From Panagrolaimus kolymaensis (taxonomy: Eukaryota > Nematoda > Chromadorea > Rhabditida > Panagrolaimidae): a DNA stretch of 64,000 nt. A program made the translations under genes and the position numbers. Below are positions 11,113-22,339 of this stretch, piece after piece. The DNA is taken from assembly GCA_028622995.1 (NCBI GenBank), contig JAJQJQ010000044.1, forward strand, positions 434,001 to 498,000, in the 5' to 3' direction. Each line of letters begins with the position of its first letter. The first letter of the stretch is position 1. The notes under the pieces were generated by a model. That model was given only the letters and a program-made list of their open reading frames with translations. It ran no database searches and was not told the origin of the DNA.

Positions 11113-12025
11113 ATGTCAATTAACTTATTTTTATTATTCATAATATTTTTTTGCAATCAAATTACTAATATTCATCCCATATCTTTGTTGCATGCATATA
11201 ATCGAATGATTGAAAAAGAAAATCAAGGAGAAAATGATAAAGATTTTTTTGAACTTCGACCTGTTGCAACTGTTGGAAATGAAAATGTAAGCATTTTTTT
11301 CCCGCTGGAAAATCTTATTTACTGCTTTTTTAAAATTTTATTCCTGGGATTCTAGCCCCGAAAACAATCCGGGAAAAATTAATTTTTTTCATATCGAGAA
11401 AAACCCAAAATGCTTTATTTTAATTTTTTTATTGTTGGAACAACTTTTAGCTTTTCTTACTATTTTATTTATTTTCTTTTAAATAAGAATCTTTTTGTTT
11501 TAGATCCTTCCCCGTTCATCTTATGGTAAAGGAGATTTAATTTTTGATGAAAATGGTGGAACCTTTCGAATGCCTAAAACTAGAACAAAATTAATTTATA
11601 CGCTTGGTCGAACATCCATTAATAGCAGAATACATAAAATTTAATAATTAAAAAACTACCTATATTTTTCTATTTGTAAATAATAAAATTGTTTTAATAA
11701 ATTAATAACTTTTTTACAAAAAAAAAACAAAAAAGTATGTAATTTTTTTTGTTGCAGATTTTGCCTCGATCATCATTTGTTAAAAGTGGTGAATTATTTG
11801 TTGATAATAATGGAGCCACATATCGTATTGGAAAAGAAAAATCAACTATAAGTGAATTATTGGATCGAGATAAAAATCCCGGAGGTGCATCAAAATTTTC
11901 TTAATTTCATAATTTTTTCTTTCATTTTTCCATTTTTAAAGCTCCCTATTTTTGTTTCTTTTCTTGTAGCTCCGTCACAGCCAAATGTTGAGAAAGAAGC
12001 AGCCTATTATGACTTCGGTAAATAG
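11113..12025 (+). CDS. Small secreted protein with two alternative terminal exons
   Basis: Exon 1 (11113..11286) encodes 58 residues: a signal peptide (MSINLFLLFIIFFCNQITN) and a charged mature start (MIEKENQGENDKDFFELRP). Two homologous exons follow, both entered in phase 0. Exon 2a (11504..11644) starts ILPRSSYGKGDLIFDENGG and ends with its own stop and AATAAA-like signals near 11683. Exon 2b (11758..11884) starts ILPRSSFVKSGELFVDNNG and can splice to exon 3 (11970..12025, ending AAYYDFGK), or read through to a stop at 11904. The products are about 104 and 118 aa. The duplicated exons imply alternative 3' ends. I do not recognise the family. The GTGCAT donor of exon 2b is weak, so the last join is less certain. 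Confidence 0.65.
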
Positions 12026-12396
12026 GTTTGACTCAACAGACATCCTTATTTTGGAAATATAAAATCTACCTCGCTTATCCCTTTTTTTTTAAATCTGCAT
12101 TCTAAATATTTTGTTTTTAATTTTAATAAAGTACAATAATAAAATTTATTTATAACACAAGAAAATCGAAACAAGCTTTTCAATGTTCTTTATTTTTTAA
12201 ATTCCTAATAAATAATAAAAAAATTACTCTTTTAAAAATAAGAATAAATCCATAAAAAGTGGACGAAGCTTTTCTTTTTCTATTTTTTTCTACGATGATC
12301 GTAAACAAATGGTAGTTTGAACATACATTTTTGGATAAACATAATTATCTAAAACAAATTTTCCATTACTTTTTTATCTAAGAATTTTTTTTACGA
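12026..12396. other. Intergenic, convergent spacer
   Basis: 3' ends of two converging genes. The last ~110 bases (about 12287-12396) are nearly identical to 16611-16719, so the tandem duplication of the secreted family included the 3' flank. Confidence 0.7.
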
Positions 12397-15300
12397 CTAA
12401 CAATTATTGATTGTCATTGAGCATGGAGAATTGCTATTTAACTGAGGAACACTTAAATCATTTTGAGTGGCAGTGGTGGAAAAAAGTGGAAATCCATCGG
12501 GTGCAAACGTAGTAGCAAAAAACCATTGATATGGATTTCCCATTGTTTCAGGAAGGCTGCAAGTTTGAGCAACATTTCCAAGGCAATCTTCAGTTTGAAA
12601 TTGATTTGCATAAATATAAACATGATAATTTGATGGAATAAAAGAATTAAATGAATTTACATTCAAAATATAATTATTATTTGAAACTTGCAAAGTTGCA
12701 TTTAAAATTCCTAATTGATTTGCGCCAATCGTAAAATCAGTGGAATTTGAAACAATTAAATTCACGTCGTATGTGGCGCCAGAAACAATGGGATTTTGCC
12801 ATTTTGTACAACAAAATTTTCCAATGGATGTAACTTCATTATCAACTAAAATAAGTTTTTATAATTAAAAAAACTCAAAGATTGATTTCAAGAAAAATCC
12901 GGCGGGCATATTTATGCAGAATAAAAATCAAAAACCCTATGTTTGAATTTGTTGAAGGAATTAAATTTTTTTAGTAAATCATCGAAAGTTAGAAGAAATT
13001 GGTTCATTTTTCCAAAATTTTTAACAATGCTGAAACCCGACTCATTGAAATCCTTAAGAGAGAGTCTACCAGATTTTTTACACATTTTAGAAGAAGGCGG
13101 CACAAAGAAATTTTTTATTTTTATTTTTTGGTCCAAAACTGTTAATTAAGATATAAAAAAATTATTGGTTGCAAGCTTTTTCTCAAAAAGTGGGCAGGAT
13201 ATGCTAATTTTTTATATCGAAGTTCGAGGCATCCGCAACCTTCAAAAATTCGGCTAAATTCATCCATGAAGTAATTAAATTTGATTTCTATCCAATATTA
13301 GGTAATCGAATATGGGCTTTCGAATGGTGTACTCCATATATTAAGATATTCTATAAAAAACAGGAAAAATTTGCATATTTATAATTGAAAAGGGTGTAAC
13401 TTTTTTTTCGCCGCTCCTCCAGACCCTAAGAAAAATACCATATAATCCCCAAAATCTCCTCTATCGAATTGTCAAGAAAAATTAAAAAAACAATGCCCCC
13501 CGAAGGATTGCCATAGTAAAACGTGTTTGCGACAGGGATGGACGGAATTAAAAATTTTTAAACGGAAGGAAGTACGGAAGGAATTAAAACCCGAAAAAAG
13601 GCGGAATTCCGGAAGTAAACGGAAGGAAGCGGAAGTGGAATTCCGTCCATCCCTGGTTTGCGACCACCATTTTTAGTGGGGAAAATGGTTTTTTTACTTT
13701 CTCTCTTTGAATTTTGGCGTTATGTTCAAATTGTTTTCATAGAAGAAAGAAAGTAAAAAAACCATTTTCCCCACTAAAAATGGTGGTCGCAAACACGTTT
13801 TACTATGGCAATCCTTCGGGGGGCATTGTTTTTTTAATTTTTCTTGACAATTCGATAGAGGAGATTTTGGGGATTATATGGTATTTTTCTTAGGGTCTGG
13901 AGGAGCGGCGAAAAAAAAGTTACATCCTTTTCAATTATAAATATGCAAATTTCTCCTGTTTTTTATAGAATATCTTAATATATGGAGTACACCATTCGAA
14001 AGCCCATATTCGATTACCTAATATTGGATAGAAATCAAATTTATTTACTTCATGGATGAATTTAGCTGAATTTTTGAAGGTTGCGGATGCCTCGAACTTC
14101 GATATAAAAAATTAGCATATCCTGCCCACTTTTTGAGAAAAAGCTTGCAACCAATAATTTTTTTATATCTTAATTAACAGTTTTGGACCAAAAAATAAAA
14201 ATAAAAAATTTCTTTGTGCCACCCGGTTTAAAAATTCTGGTAGACCCTCTCTTAAATCAAGATTATTTTTTAGCTGTTCAGTATCAATGTGAAAATGAGT
14301 TTTAAAATACCAATAAAAAATAGTAACTTTCACTTACATTCTTTTGAATCTAAAAAATGAAACAAAATTAATCGCTTATTTTTTATTCATAATTTTTTTT
14401 TCAAACCTCCAGTATTTGGATTAAATGGATATTCCATGCAACTATTTTCGGGTGTAAAAGGATCGCTTCCATTTCTCATTAATATTCCATTTCTAAATTC
14501 AAAAGCTCCTGCAATCGCGTTCCAAGTTTTAGTGGGTGAATTTTTGTTTATTAATTCCACAAAAAATGCAAATTCTGAATCTTTTATATCTTGGGCATCA
14601 AAAAGTCGAATGCTACAATTACTTTGGGGCATCGAAATATTTCCACTAAAAAATTCAATGAATTTTTTTGCAAAAAGTAAAAACCTAAAACCTGCAAAAC
14701 ACAAAAGGTCCATAATTAACAGTATGGTGATAAGACATTTCAGGAATGGTTGAAGTAAAATTTACACCAAAAATATTCATTTTTTGATTAACAAAATGTT
14801 CGTAAAGCATTTGCAATGAAGCCATAGTTTGATTTTGTTTTTGGAAATCTATGTTACTCGTAAACTCAAGACACGTATCTAAAATCCATCTTTTTGACTC
14901 AAAAACGATAAAAAAATTTTATTACTATTTGCTGGTGGAGCATCTGGTAAAGTTTCCCATCGATTGCAACAATATTCAAGGTACATTTTAGATCCAGGTA
15001 AATTTGAAACTTAAAAAAACAATATTTGTTATTTTTAATAATTATGAATTTTGTAATTAGGGAAATTAATTTTTTCTTTGAGACTTCTTACCTCCTTCTT
15101 CCCCAATTATACATGCATCATCAGGACGTAAAACCATTCCATCATTCCAAAATACGGTTCCTTTAAAATATGTTACATCATCAATAAGTATTATAAAAGC
15201 TTTATCTCCTTCAACATCCACAACTAATTCCAATAAACCTCCACCATCGGGAAAAAAGAAAGAACAATTTCCCAAATCTGATGGACATGGAAATAATTTA

Positions 15301-15581
15301 TTTTCAATTGTGGAATAAAATCGAAGATCGCTGGCCGAAAATGAACTATTTGTTGTGTAAAGTTTGGTATAAAAAATATCTAATTTTTCAAAACCTGGCG
15401 ATGCCACAGAATATTCAAGAAGTGCTTGGTAGTGAAGTAAAGTCGTGGAAGAATTAACATGAGTGATATTGATTTGAGTTTGAAGACCCGTGCATAAATT
15501 TGTTGAAGCTTCAGAGACTTTGAAGCTTCCAAAAAGGGAAAAAATAAATATTAAAAACGCGAGAAACAAAAATATTTTCAT
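12397..15581 (-). CDS. Secreted Cys-containing protein, tandem family copy 1
   Basis: Six exons: 15581..15092, 15009..14926, 14878..14692, 14645..14407, 14349..14338 and 12845..12397. All joins keep frame, giving 486 aa. There is a signal peptide (MKIFLFLAFLIFIFSLFGS). Landmarks in order: STNLCTGLQTQINITH, CPSDLGNCSFFFPDGGG, YLEYCCNRWETLPDAP, TCLEFTSN, SNCSIRLFDAQD, WNAIAGAFEFRNGILMRNG, FCCTKWQNP, ECDLGN-like TEDCLGNVAQTC and a C-terminal Cys. Even Cys spacing and many N-X-S/T sites fit an extracellular glycoprotein. The fifth exon is a 12-base micro-exon (SKE). Intron 5 is 1,492 bases because a palindromic element sits in it; the open frame is intact. The short intron 14925-14879 contains a 2-base length difference from copy 2 that does not affect coding. 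I do not recognise the family. Confidence 0.9.
13054..14255. mobile_element. 1.2 kb near-perfect palindromic (foldback) element
   Basis: The left arm (about 13054-13710) and right arm (about 13742-14255) are reverse complements with few differences; shared landmarks include TTAAGAGAGGGTCTACCAG near both ends and GGAGGAGCGGCG in the middle. Only about 30 bases separate the arms. Both outer ends are TTAA, fitting a TTAA target. There is no coding capacity for a transposase, so it is non-autonomous. It lies inside intron 5 of the secreted family gene; the matching intron in copy 2 is only 259 bases. Confidence 0.9.
13533..13655. mobile_element. hAT-type MITE, 123 bp, with 8-bp target duplication
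   Basis: Terminal inverted repeats begin CAGGGATGGACGGAATT and end with the mirror AATTCCGTCCATCCCTG. The 8-base flank GTTTGCGA is duplicated exactly at 13525-13532 and 13656-13663. The right arm of the surrounding palindrome has a single uninterrupted GTTTGCGA-type site at the matching place, so the empty site is visible in the same molecule. CAGGG termini and 8-base duplications are hallmarks of hAT elements. The interior is repetitive GGAA-rich sequence with no coding capacity. Confidence 0.92.
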
Positions 15582-16719
15582 TTTTATAGACCTATTTTGA
15601 CTTTTTTATTTTTAGCAAAGAAACAAATAAAAATATTTCACAAAAATTGAATATTTGATTTTTAACCGAAAAAAAAACACGAGCAAATTTTGTTTAGATA
15701 AGAAAATTTGGGAGTTTTTTTTCGATAATTTATTTTTTGGGGTGTGTAGTTAATAGAAAATACCCATGATCTGTGGAGCTAACGAGCCTACATGTGAAAA
15801 AATAAAAGCATGCGAAACAAAAAAAAGGTCAAAGGTTAATTAATATTTTTCTACAAAAAAAAGTAATTTGCAAAACTTTAAGAAATGGTTTTTTTTCGAA
15901 GCTATTAAAGCTGCATTTTGATTTAATTTTTTTTGTTCTCCCAAAATCCTCAAAAGTAAGAAGCTAAGAATCTTTTTTAAAACCAATATAAAAATTTATT
16001 TATTTAATTTTAAAGTGAAAATTGTAGCACAAATTTGTACTAATTAATAAAAAGAATTTTGGGATTTAATGACGACAAAAAAGATGGAAGTTAGTTATTT
16101 GAATTTTTAAATCACTTTTCCCGAAATTACTTAAATAAAATATTATTGGAATAAATAAAGTTTCTGTAAAATAAAAACAAACTCAATAAACTCATTTGAT
16201 TTTCAAATAATATTTTTTTATGCATTTTTACTTCTTGCATGTCAAGTTATAACAAAATTGCAACCACCTTTTACATGTATTTTAAAAGTTTTAATAAAAA
16301 AACAAAACAAAAAATAACTTATTTTGAAATAAGTTTTCTGTTTAAATTTAGTTTTGAGTCTCCAAAAATGAAAAAAGTTATCAAAATTTATTCTTCATGA
16401 AAGCTTTATTAATGAAATCTTAAAAAAGTATGTTAAAAATGAGTTTAATAAATCAAAAAATTGAAAAGCTAGAATGGGAATCACAAAATTTAAATTAAAA
16501 TGTTTTTTTAAAATTTTATTTAAAAAAAGATGCAACAAATAATAATGGTTTAATAAAATTCGTGGCAATACTTTTTTTTATTTAGAAAAATTATGACATT
16601 TTCTTTTCGTTTTCTACGATGATCGTAAACAAATGGTAGCTTGAACATACATTTTTGGATAAACATAATTATCTAAAACAAATTTTCCATTACTTTTTTA
16701 TCTAAGAATTTTTTTACGA
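15582..16719. other. Intergenic between tandem copies
   Basis: AT-rich sequence that includes the promoter of copy 1 and the 3' flank of copy 2; the last ~110 bases match 12287-12396. No other gene is seen. Confidence 0.6.
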
Positions 16720-19070
16720 CTAACAATTATTGATTGTCATTGAGCATGGAGAATTGCTATTTAACTGAGGAACACTTAAATCATTTTGAGTGGCAGTGGT
16801 GGAAAAAAGTGGAAATCCATCGGGTGCAAACGTAGTAGCTAAAAACCATTGATATGGATTTCCCATTGTTTCAGGAAGGCTGCAAGTTTGAGCAACATTT
16901 CCAAGACAATCTTCAGTTTGAAATTGATTTGCATAAATATAAACATGATAATTTGAAGGAATAAAAGAATTAAATGAATTTACACCAAAAATATAATTAT
17001 TATTTGAAACTTGCAAAGTTGCATTTAAAATTCCTAATTGATTTGCGCCAATCGTAAAATCAGTGGAATTTGAAACAATTAAATTCACGTCGTATGTGGC
17101 GCCAGAAGCAATGGGATTTTGCCATTTTGTGCAACAAAATTTTCCCATTGATGTTACTCCATTTTCAACTAAAATTAAATATTAAAAAGTTGGAGTTAGA
17201 AATACCAAAAAAGTCTGTTTTGATTGAAAAGGGTTCGTCACTCTATTTAATAAAAAATAAAGATCTTTTTAAATATTATTTAAATTTAAAAACGAAAACC
17301 TTAAAACACCCAGAAAAAACATTAAATTTTCTTTTTTTCAATTAAAAAAAGAAGAATAAAACTCGATTATTAAAACTCTAAAACTAAAAGGGGCATGACG
17401 ACTGTCTTTATTTGGGTTATTACTTACATTCTTTGGAACCTAAAAAATATACAGGAATTAGTTGCTTGTTATTAAAAAAAAATTTCTAACCTCCAGCATT
17501 TGGATTAAAAGGATATTCCATGCAACTATTTTCGGGCGTGAATGGATCGCTTCCATTTCTCATTAATATTCCATTTCTAAATTCAAAAGCTCCTGCAATT
17601 GCATTCCAAGTTTTAGTGGGTGAATTTTTGTTTATTAATTCCACAAAAAATGCAAATTCTGAATCTTTTATATCTTGAGCATCAAAAAGTCGAATGCTGC
17701 AATTACTTTGGGGCATCGAAATATTTCCACTAAAAGATTTTGAATATAAAAAAAATTTTTCGCAGACAAAAGTTTAAAACCTGCAATATTGAAAAGGTCC
17801 ATAATTAACCATATGTTGATAAGACAATTCTGGAATTACTGAAGTAAAATTCACTCCAAAAATATTCATTTTTTGATTAACAAAATGTTCATAATGCATT
17901 TGCAATGAAGCCATAGTTTGATTTTGTTTTTGGAATTCTATGTTACTTGTGAATTCGAGACATGTATCTAAAATCCATCTTTTTGACTCAAAAACGATAA
18001 AAAAATTATTACTATTTGGTTGTGGAGCATCGGGCAATGTTTCCCATCGATTGCAACAATATTCCAAATACATAACAGTTCCAGGTAAATTTGAGGCTAA
18101 AAATTTAGTTTTAAAATTTTGGAAGAAAAAAACTTTGAGGGAAAAAAGTAAAAATATTTTTTATAAAAGTGTATAGCAATCAACAGACCATTTAACCAAA
18201 ATCGATTAAATAGTTTTGTAAATTGCTAATTTATTATTTGCCGCGTTTGCAAATTCGAGGTAAGCGAAAGTCACAACGAATAGAATAAACGGCAGAAGAA
18301 GAGGAATTGAAATTATGGACTTTTTGGTTCATCAATCAAGCGCGCTAAACCACTGAGCCATTATGTCAAAGGAAAAAGTTGGGAGGAATTGAATTTATTT
18401 ATTGTAACTCGCATTTTTTACTTTTTTACTATTTTTTTTGTAATAAATTTATAAAATTTAATTCAATTGCTTTATTGGAATTATTTTTGACCAGAAAAGT
18501 TGTAAAGCATTTTTACTCTTATTTATTTCGTGATTTTTCTTTGAATTTTTAATAGTTTGAAAATCTATTTTAGCCTCAGTGAAAAAAAATCTTACCCCAT
18601 TCTTCTCCTTTAATGCATGCATCATCAGGACGTAAAACCATTCCATCACTCCAATATACAGTTCCTTTAAAATATGCAATATCACCAAAAAGTATTATAA
18701 ACGTTTTAGTTCCTTCCAAATCCACGACTAATGAAAGGTAGCCTCCACCATCGGGAAAAACCAGTGAACAATTTCCCAAATCCGATGGACATGGAAAAAC
18801 TTTACTTTCGCCAGATGAATAAAATTGGAGTTCACTTGCTTCAAATGAACTATTAACTGTGTAAAGTTTGGTATAAAAAATATCCAATTTTTCAAAACCT
18901 GGCGATGCCACGGAATATTCAAGAAGAGCTTGGTAGTGAAGTAAAGTTGTGGAAGACTGTACATGAGTGATATTGATTTGAGTTTGAAGTCCCGTGCATA
19001 GATTTGTTGAAGCTTCAGAAACTTGGAAGCTTCCAAAAATGGAAAAAACAAATATTAAAAACACCAGCAT
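16720..19070 (-). CDS. Secreted Cys-containing protein, tandem family copy 2
   Basis: Six exons with the same structure as copy 1: 19070..18596, 18096..18013, 17967..17781, 17729..17491, 17439..17428 and 17168..16720; frame is kept throughout, 481 aa. Exons 2 to 6 have lengths identical to copy 1 (84, 187, 239, 12, 449 bases). The signal peptide starts MLVFLIFVFSIFGS; residues between the Cys are highly conserved (CTGLQTQINITH, CCNRWETLPDAP, CMEYPFNPNAGG, DCLGNVAQTC). Differences are concentrated in exon 1, for example NSSFEASELQFYSSGESK. Intron 1 is about 500 bases against 82 in copy 1 and contains a tRNA-like insertion. The start was placed at the Met before the hydrophobic core; a longer upstream frame is not needed. 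Confidence 0.9.
18300..18370 (-). repeat. tRNA-derived (SINE-like) fragment in an intron
   Basis: On the minus strand, TGGCTCAGTGG (18360-18350) matches the pol III A-box consensus and is followed by GTTTAGCGCGC; ATTTCAATTCC (18313-18303) is a weaker B-box match 47 bases further on, close to tRNA spacing. Anticodon and acceptor stems do not pair well, so this is not a working tRNA. It lies in intron 1 of copy 2, which is about 420 bases longer than in copy 1. Confidence 0.45.
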
Positions 19071-19749
19071 TTTATCGTCTGACTTTTTTTGTAGGATAAA
19101 AAGACAAAATAAAAATATTTGCTTTTTTATAACAAAAAAACAGAGACCATTTTTATTTTGATAAGAAATATGGGAGGTTTTTTTGTTGTTGATATCATTT
19201 TTTTGGGTGTAGCTAAATGAATTATAGTGATCAGTTGAGTTAATGGCCCCACTTGAAAAAAAGCATAGAAAAACCAAAAAGATCAAAGGTTTACAGAAAA
19301 TGATTTTTTATTGTTGGAAAAATAAATAAAAGTTTGCAAAAACATATTGAAAAAAGAAAATTAATTTTTTCAAAACAAGCTTCGCCATTTCAAAAATTTT
19401 AAGGATATTCGTCAAAGACAAAAGTGCCAACAAAAAAAATTCCTAATCCAATTTTGTTTCATGCTTCTCAAATCATTTTTTAAAAAAGTCAATAAATAAA
19501 AAATTTATTTAATTAAAGAAAAATCTTTTTGTACTCAAAAAAAAGATGAATAAAATTAAATTTGTACCAATTAAAAAAATTGTTGTTGGAAATCATTGAC
19601 AAAATGTTAACGATCACATTTCTAAATATAAAATAAAATAAAATAATAAAGTATTCGGGTTACTAAAAATTTTTTTAACACAATAAATTAAATTAAATTA
19701 ATTTTTAACCAACGATAATCATTTTTCAAAAAAAAATTATTTAATTTTT
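19071..19749. other. Intergenic, AT-rich
   Basis: Upstream of copy 2 and downstream of the F-box-like gene. It holds a short (AAAAT)n-type run near 19628 and no supported gene. Confidence 0.6.
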
Positions 19750-20922
19750 TTAAGCATTGATACTTCTTGCATGCCAAATTATTATTGGTTGTTCATTTTT
19801 TGGTTCCCAATTTGCAACCATTTTTGAAACATGATGGGCGATGTTTGCTTTATTGAAAGTTAATTTAGCTTGTGGGGCTAAGTTATTCTGAAAAAAAAAT
19901 GGGAAGATTATTAACAAAGTTTTTTTTTGTTGGGTAAAAGATTTACTTGAAGAAATATGCAAAAATCTTCTGGATTCGATATATTCGAAAAACATGTAAT
20001 ATCCAATTCTTTTATTTTATTTTCTTGTTGAAGAATTGCAAGTTTTTCAGATGTTTTTGAAGTTGTTGGAGCTGGAAATAATCTGAAAAAAGAGTCAAAA
20101 TTAAGTTTTGAAAAAAACAAGCAACACAGTTTTGGAGGTTGGAAATTTTTTTTATATATTCCTATCGCCAGTTTTTGACGTCCCATAAAAATGCTAACCT
20201 TCAAAATTAAGTTATTAAACAAAAATGAAACTAAACTAACGTTTTGGAATTCCTTAATATTTTTATCGTATGCTTTTCTTCAAAGTTTTATATATTCCAT
20301 TTTTTTAGCTCTTGTCTCCCAAAAAAACGCTACTCCCATCTCTAAATAAATCTGCGACCAGACCTTACTTTAATATTTTCAATTTAGGCGTCATTGAAAT
20401 TATATCTTCCAGGGCCAATAATTTTTTATCATTTTTTAAAATTTTAACATTAGAAAAATCTATTTCTTCCACAGATTTTGAAGCCGTTAAAATTTTAAAT
20501 TCATCCACCGTTAATTTTTGTTGATAAAATTGTAAACATTTTACATTGCATCGAATAATTTTGTTTACAATTTTTGAAACTAAATACGAATCAGGCGCCG
20601 AAACTCTCAACTTTTCAAGCAACCAAATATTTCGAAGCTTTAAAAATATTGGATGATTTGGACTAACAAAAATATTGTGAAACATAAAAGAAATGTGAGG
20701 GATTTCATCTCGATTATTATATGACACGGATAAATGATAAACAATAATAAATTCATATTTAAATATAAAATATTTACAAGTTTTATATAATTTTATTAAA
20801 TGTCGATAATCCATTTTTTTAAACACATATTCGAGAATTGTGTTTGGAAGGGAAAAATTTTGGGATATTATGGTTTTGAAGAATTCATTTCTGGTAAAAT
20901 TTACAACTGATTCGGTTGCCAT
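19750..20922 (-). CDS. F-box-like family protein
   Basis: Three exons, 20922..20369, 20082..19947 and 19887..19750; the joins are phase 2 and phase 0, 275 aa. Exon 2 (136 bases) and exon 3 (138) match the exon lengths of other family members. N-terminal FSLPNTILEYVFKKM and the LIKLYKTCKYFIFKYEF segment form a degenerate F-box; NIWLLEKL, IIRCNVKCLQ and LEDIISMTPKLKIL are shared with relatives. Exon 2 carries TSKTSEKLAIL, matching TSKTQEKLLSL in the neighbour at 21.4 kb. It lies head to head with that neighbour, 462 bases apart. Substrate-receptor function in an SCF ligase is inference only. Confidence 0.75.
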
Positions 20923-21384
20923 AATTATTAGATTAAAAAGAGTTTTAAATTAATAAGTAAAAAATAAGAAATTTTAAGTTAATTAATATTCCAAGTCATC
21001 AGCAAATTTTTTTGCAGCAAAATTTGATGAAAAATATTGGCAGAATTCGCAAAAAGCCAAGAAAAATAATTATAAAAAATGCAAATTTTTCAGTTAAGAA
21101 AAACACAAAAAACCAAAAGGTCGCAATATTATTTATTGATTAGATCAAGGACATACTTTCGTAGACATGCCACAAAAAAAAAGTGAGTCAAGAAGCAACG
21201 TTCTAACACGAAAAAGAAATAATGCCAACATAGATAGAATGTATGTAAATTTTTGAGCGCGATTTTTCAATATTTTTTTGATTAATAATGGCAGAATTGA
21301 AAAATGACTTCAATGTATGTTTAAAAAAAACAAACCTTTTAATGCCATTTACAATAAACTATATTTCTTTAGAATTTAGCAGCT
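20923..21384. other. Divergent promoter region of two F-box-like genes
   Basis: A 462-base spacer between head-to-head paralogues. A TTTAG acceptor-like site lies about ten bases before the plus-strand ATG. No other feature is seen. Confidence 0.5.
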
Positions 21385-22339
21385 ATGGCTGTTAAAACTA
21401 TTTACACTATTGCTAATCCACGTCCACAAAAATTTCCATTTCATAATTCTTTTATGAATTATATTCGAAGCAATTCAAATCATGCCCACAAAGAAAAATT
21501 AATTCAAACTTGTAAATTATTTTATGATAAATATCCTTATGACCGTGTTATTGATAAGCTGCTAGTTTGCTATGAATATGAAGACAACTATAAATTTGAT
21601 AAAAGTCAAATAAGTTGTGTGGAATTTAATGATTTATTTAATTATCGAAAAAAAATTTGGGTTAAAGAACAATTATTTGTTGGTTCACATTTTAAAATTA
21701 ATGATTCTTCTTTATCATCGGTTGTCGTTCGATGTACAGCACAACAAATTCGAATCCATAGTGATATATCAGTTAATGATTTTAAAATGTTAATTGAAGC
21801 TGGGACCCTTGATATGTTGGATATTGACCAAGTTATTGACGACAATGGAAATCCTCTTCCATTAGAAGATATAATTGCTGCAATTCCAAATGCGCGGTAT
21901 ATTCGGTAAAAATTTAATTAAAAAATTACATTGTAAATTCTTCCATTTGAGACTCATTAAAAAAATTCAGAAAAATGTTTATCTTTAAATTTTTGCAGAC
22001 TTGATAAAGTAGTTATTACTTCGAAAACTCAAGAAAAACTTTTATCACTAAAACGAAATCAAAAAATATGGCTTCTCCGCCTTTGCCGAATCACTGGAAA
22101 TCTGAATGTTTCAATGTTAATTGATTTTTTAAAAGTAGGTTTTATGATCAGTAAAAGCTTTTTCCTTTTTTTTTTACAAAAGTAATACTCTTTAGAAATA
22201 TGCTAGACCTGAAGTTATGTTAACCATAAATTTTTCAAGCAATGAAAACCAAAACGACAGCCAATTTCGTGATTCTTTTGAAAGCATGTGTAAAGAAAAT
22301 TGGGAACCATACGACGAGTCACCTATTCTTTATGAATGA
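21385..22339 (+). CDS. F-box-like family protein
   Basis: Three exons, 21385..21905, 21999..22134 and 22196..22339; joins phase 2 and phase 0, 266 aa. Family marks: FPFHNSFMNYIRSNSN, LIQTCKLFYDKYPY, IWVKEQLFVG, VVRCTAQQIRI, PLEDIIAAIPNARYIR at the end of exon 1, TSKTQEKL in exon 2, and KYARPEVMLTINF opening exon 3. The C-terminus NWEPYDESPILYE parallels NWEPKNEQPIIIW in the neighbour. The arrangement (N-terminal F-box-like helices, then a 60-residue specificity-like part) suggests an adaptor of protein degradation; not proven. Confidence 0.78.

Noticed and set aside
14879..14930. Apparent 2-base frameshift in copy 1 of the secreted family relative to copy 2.
   Set aside because: The difference falls in a 46-48 base intron (GTAATA...TTTTAG). 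Splicing it out restores frame in both copies and matches the intron position in copy 3.
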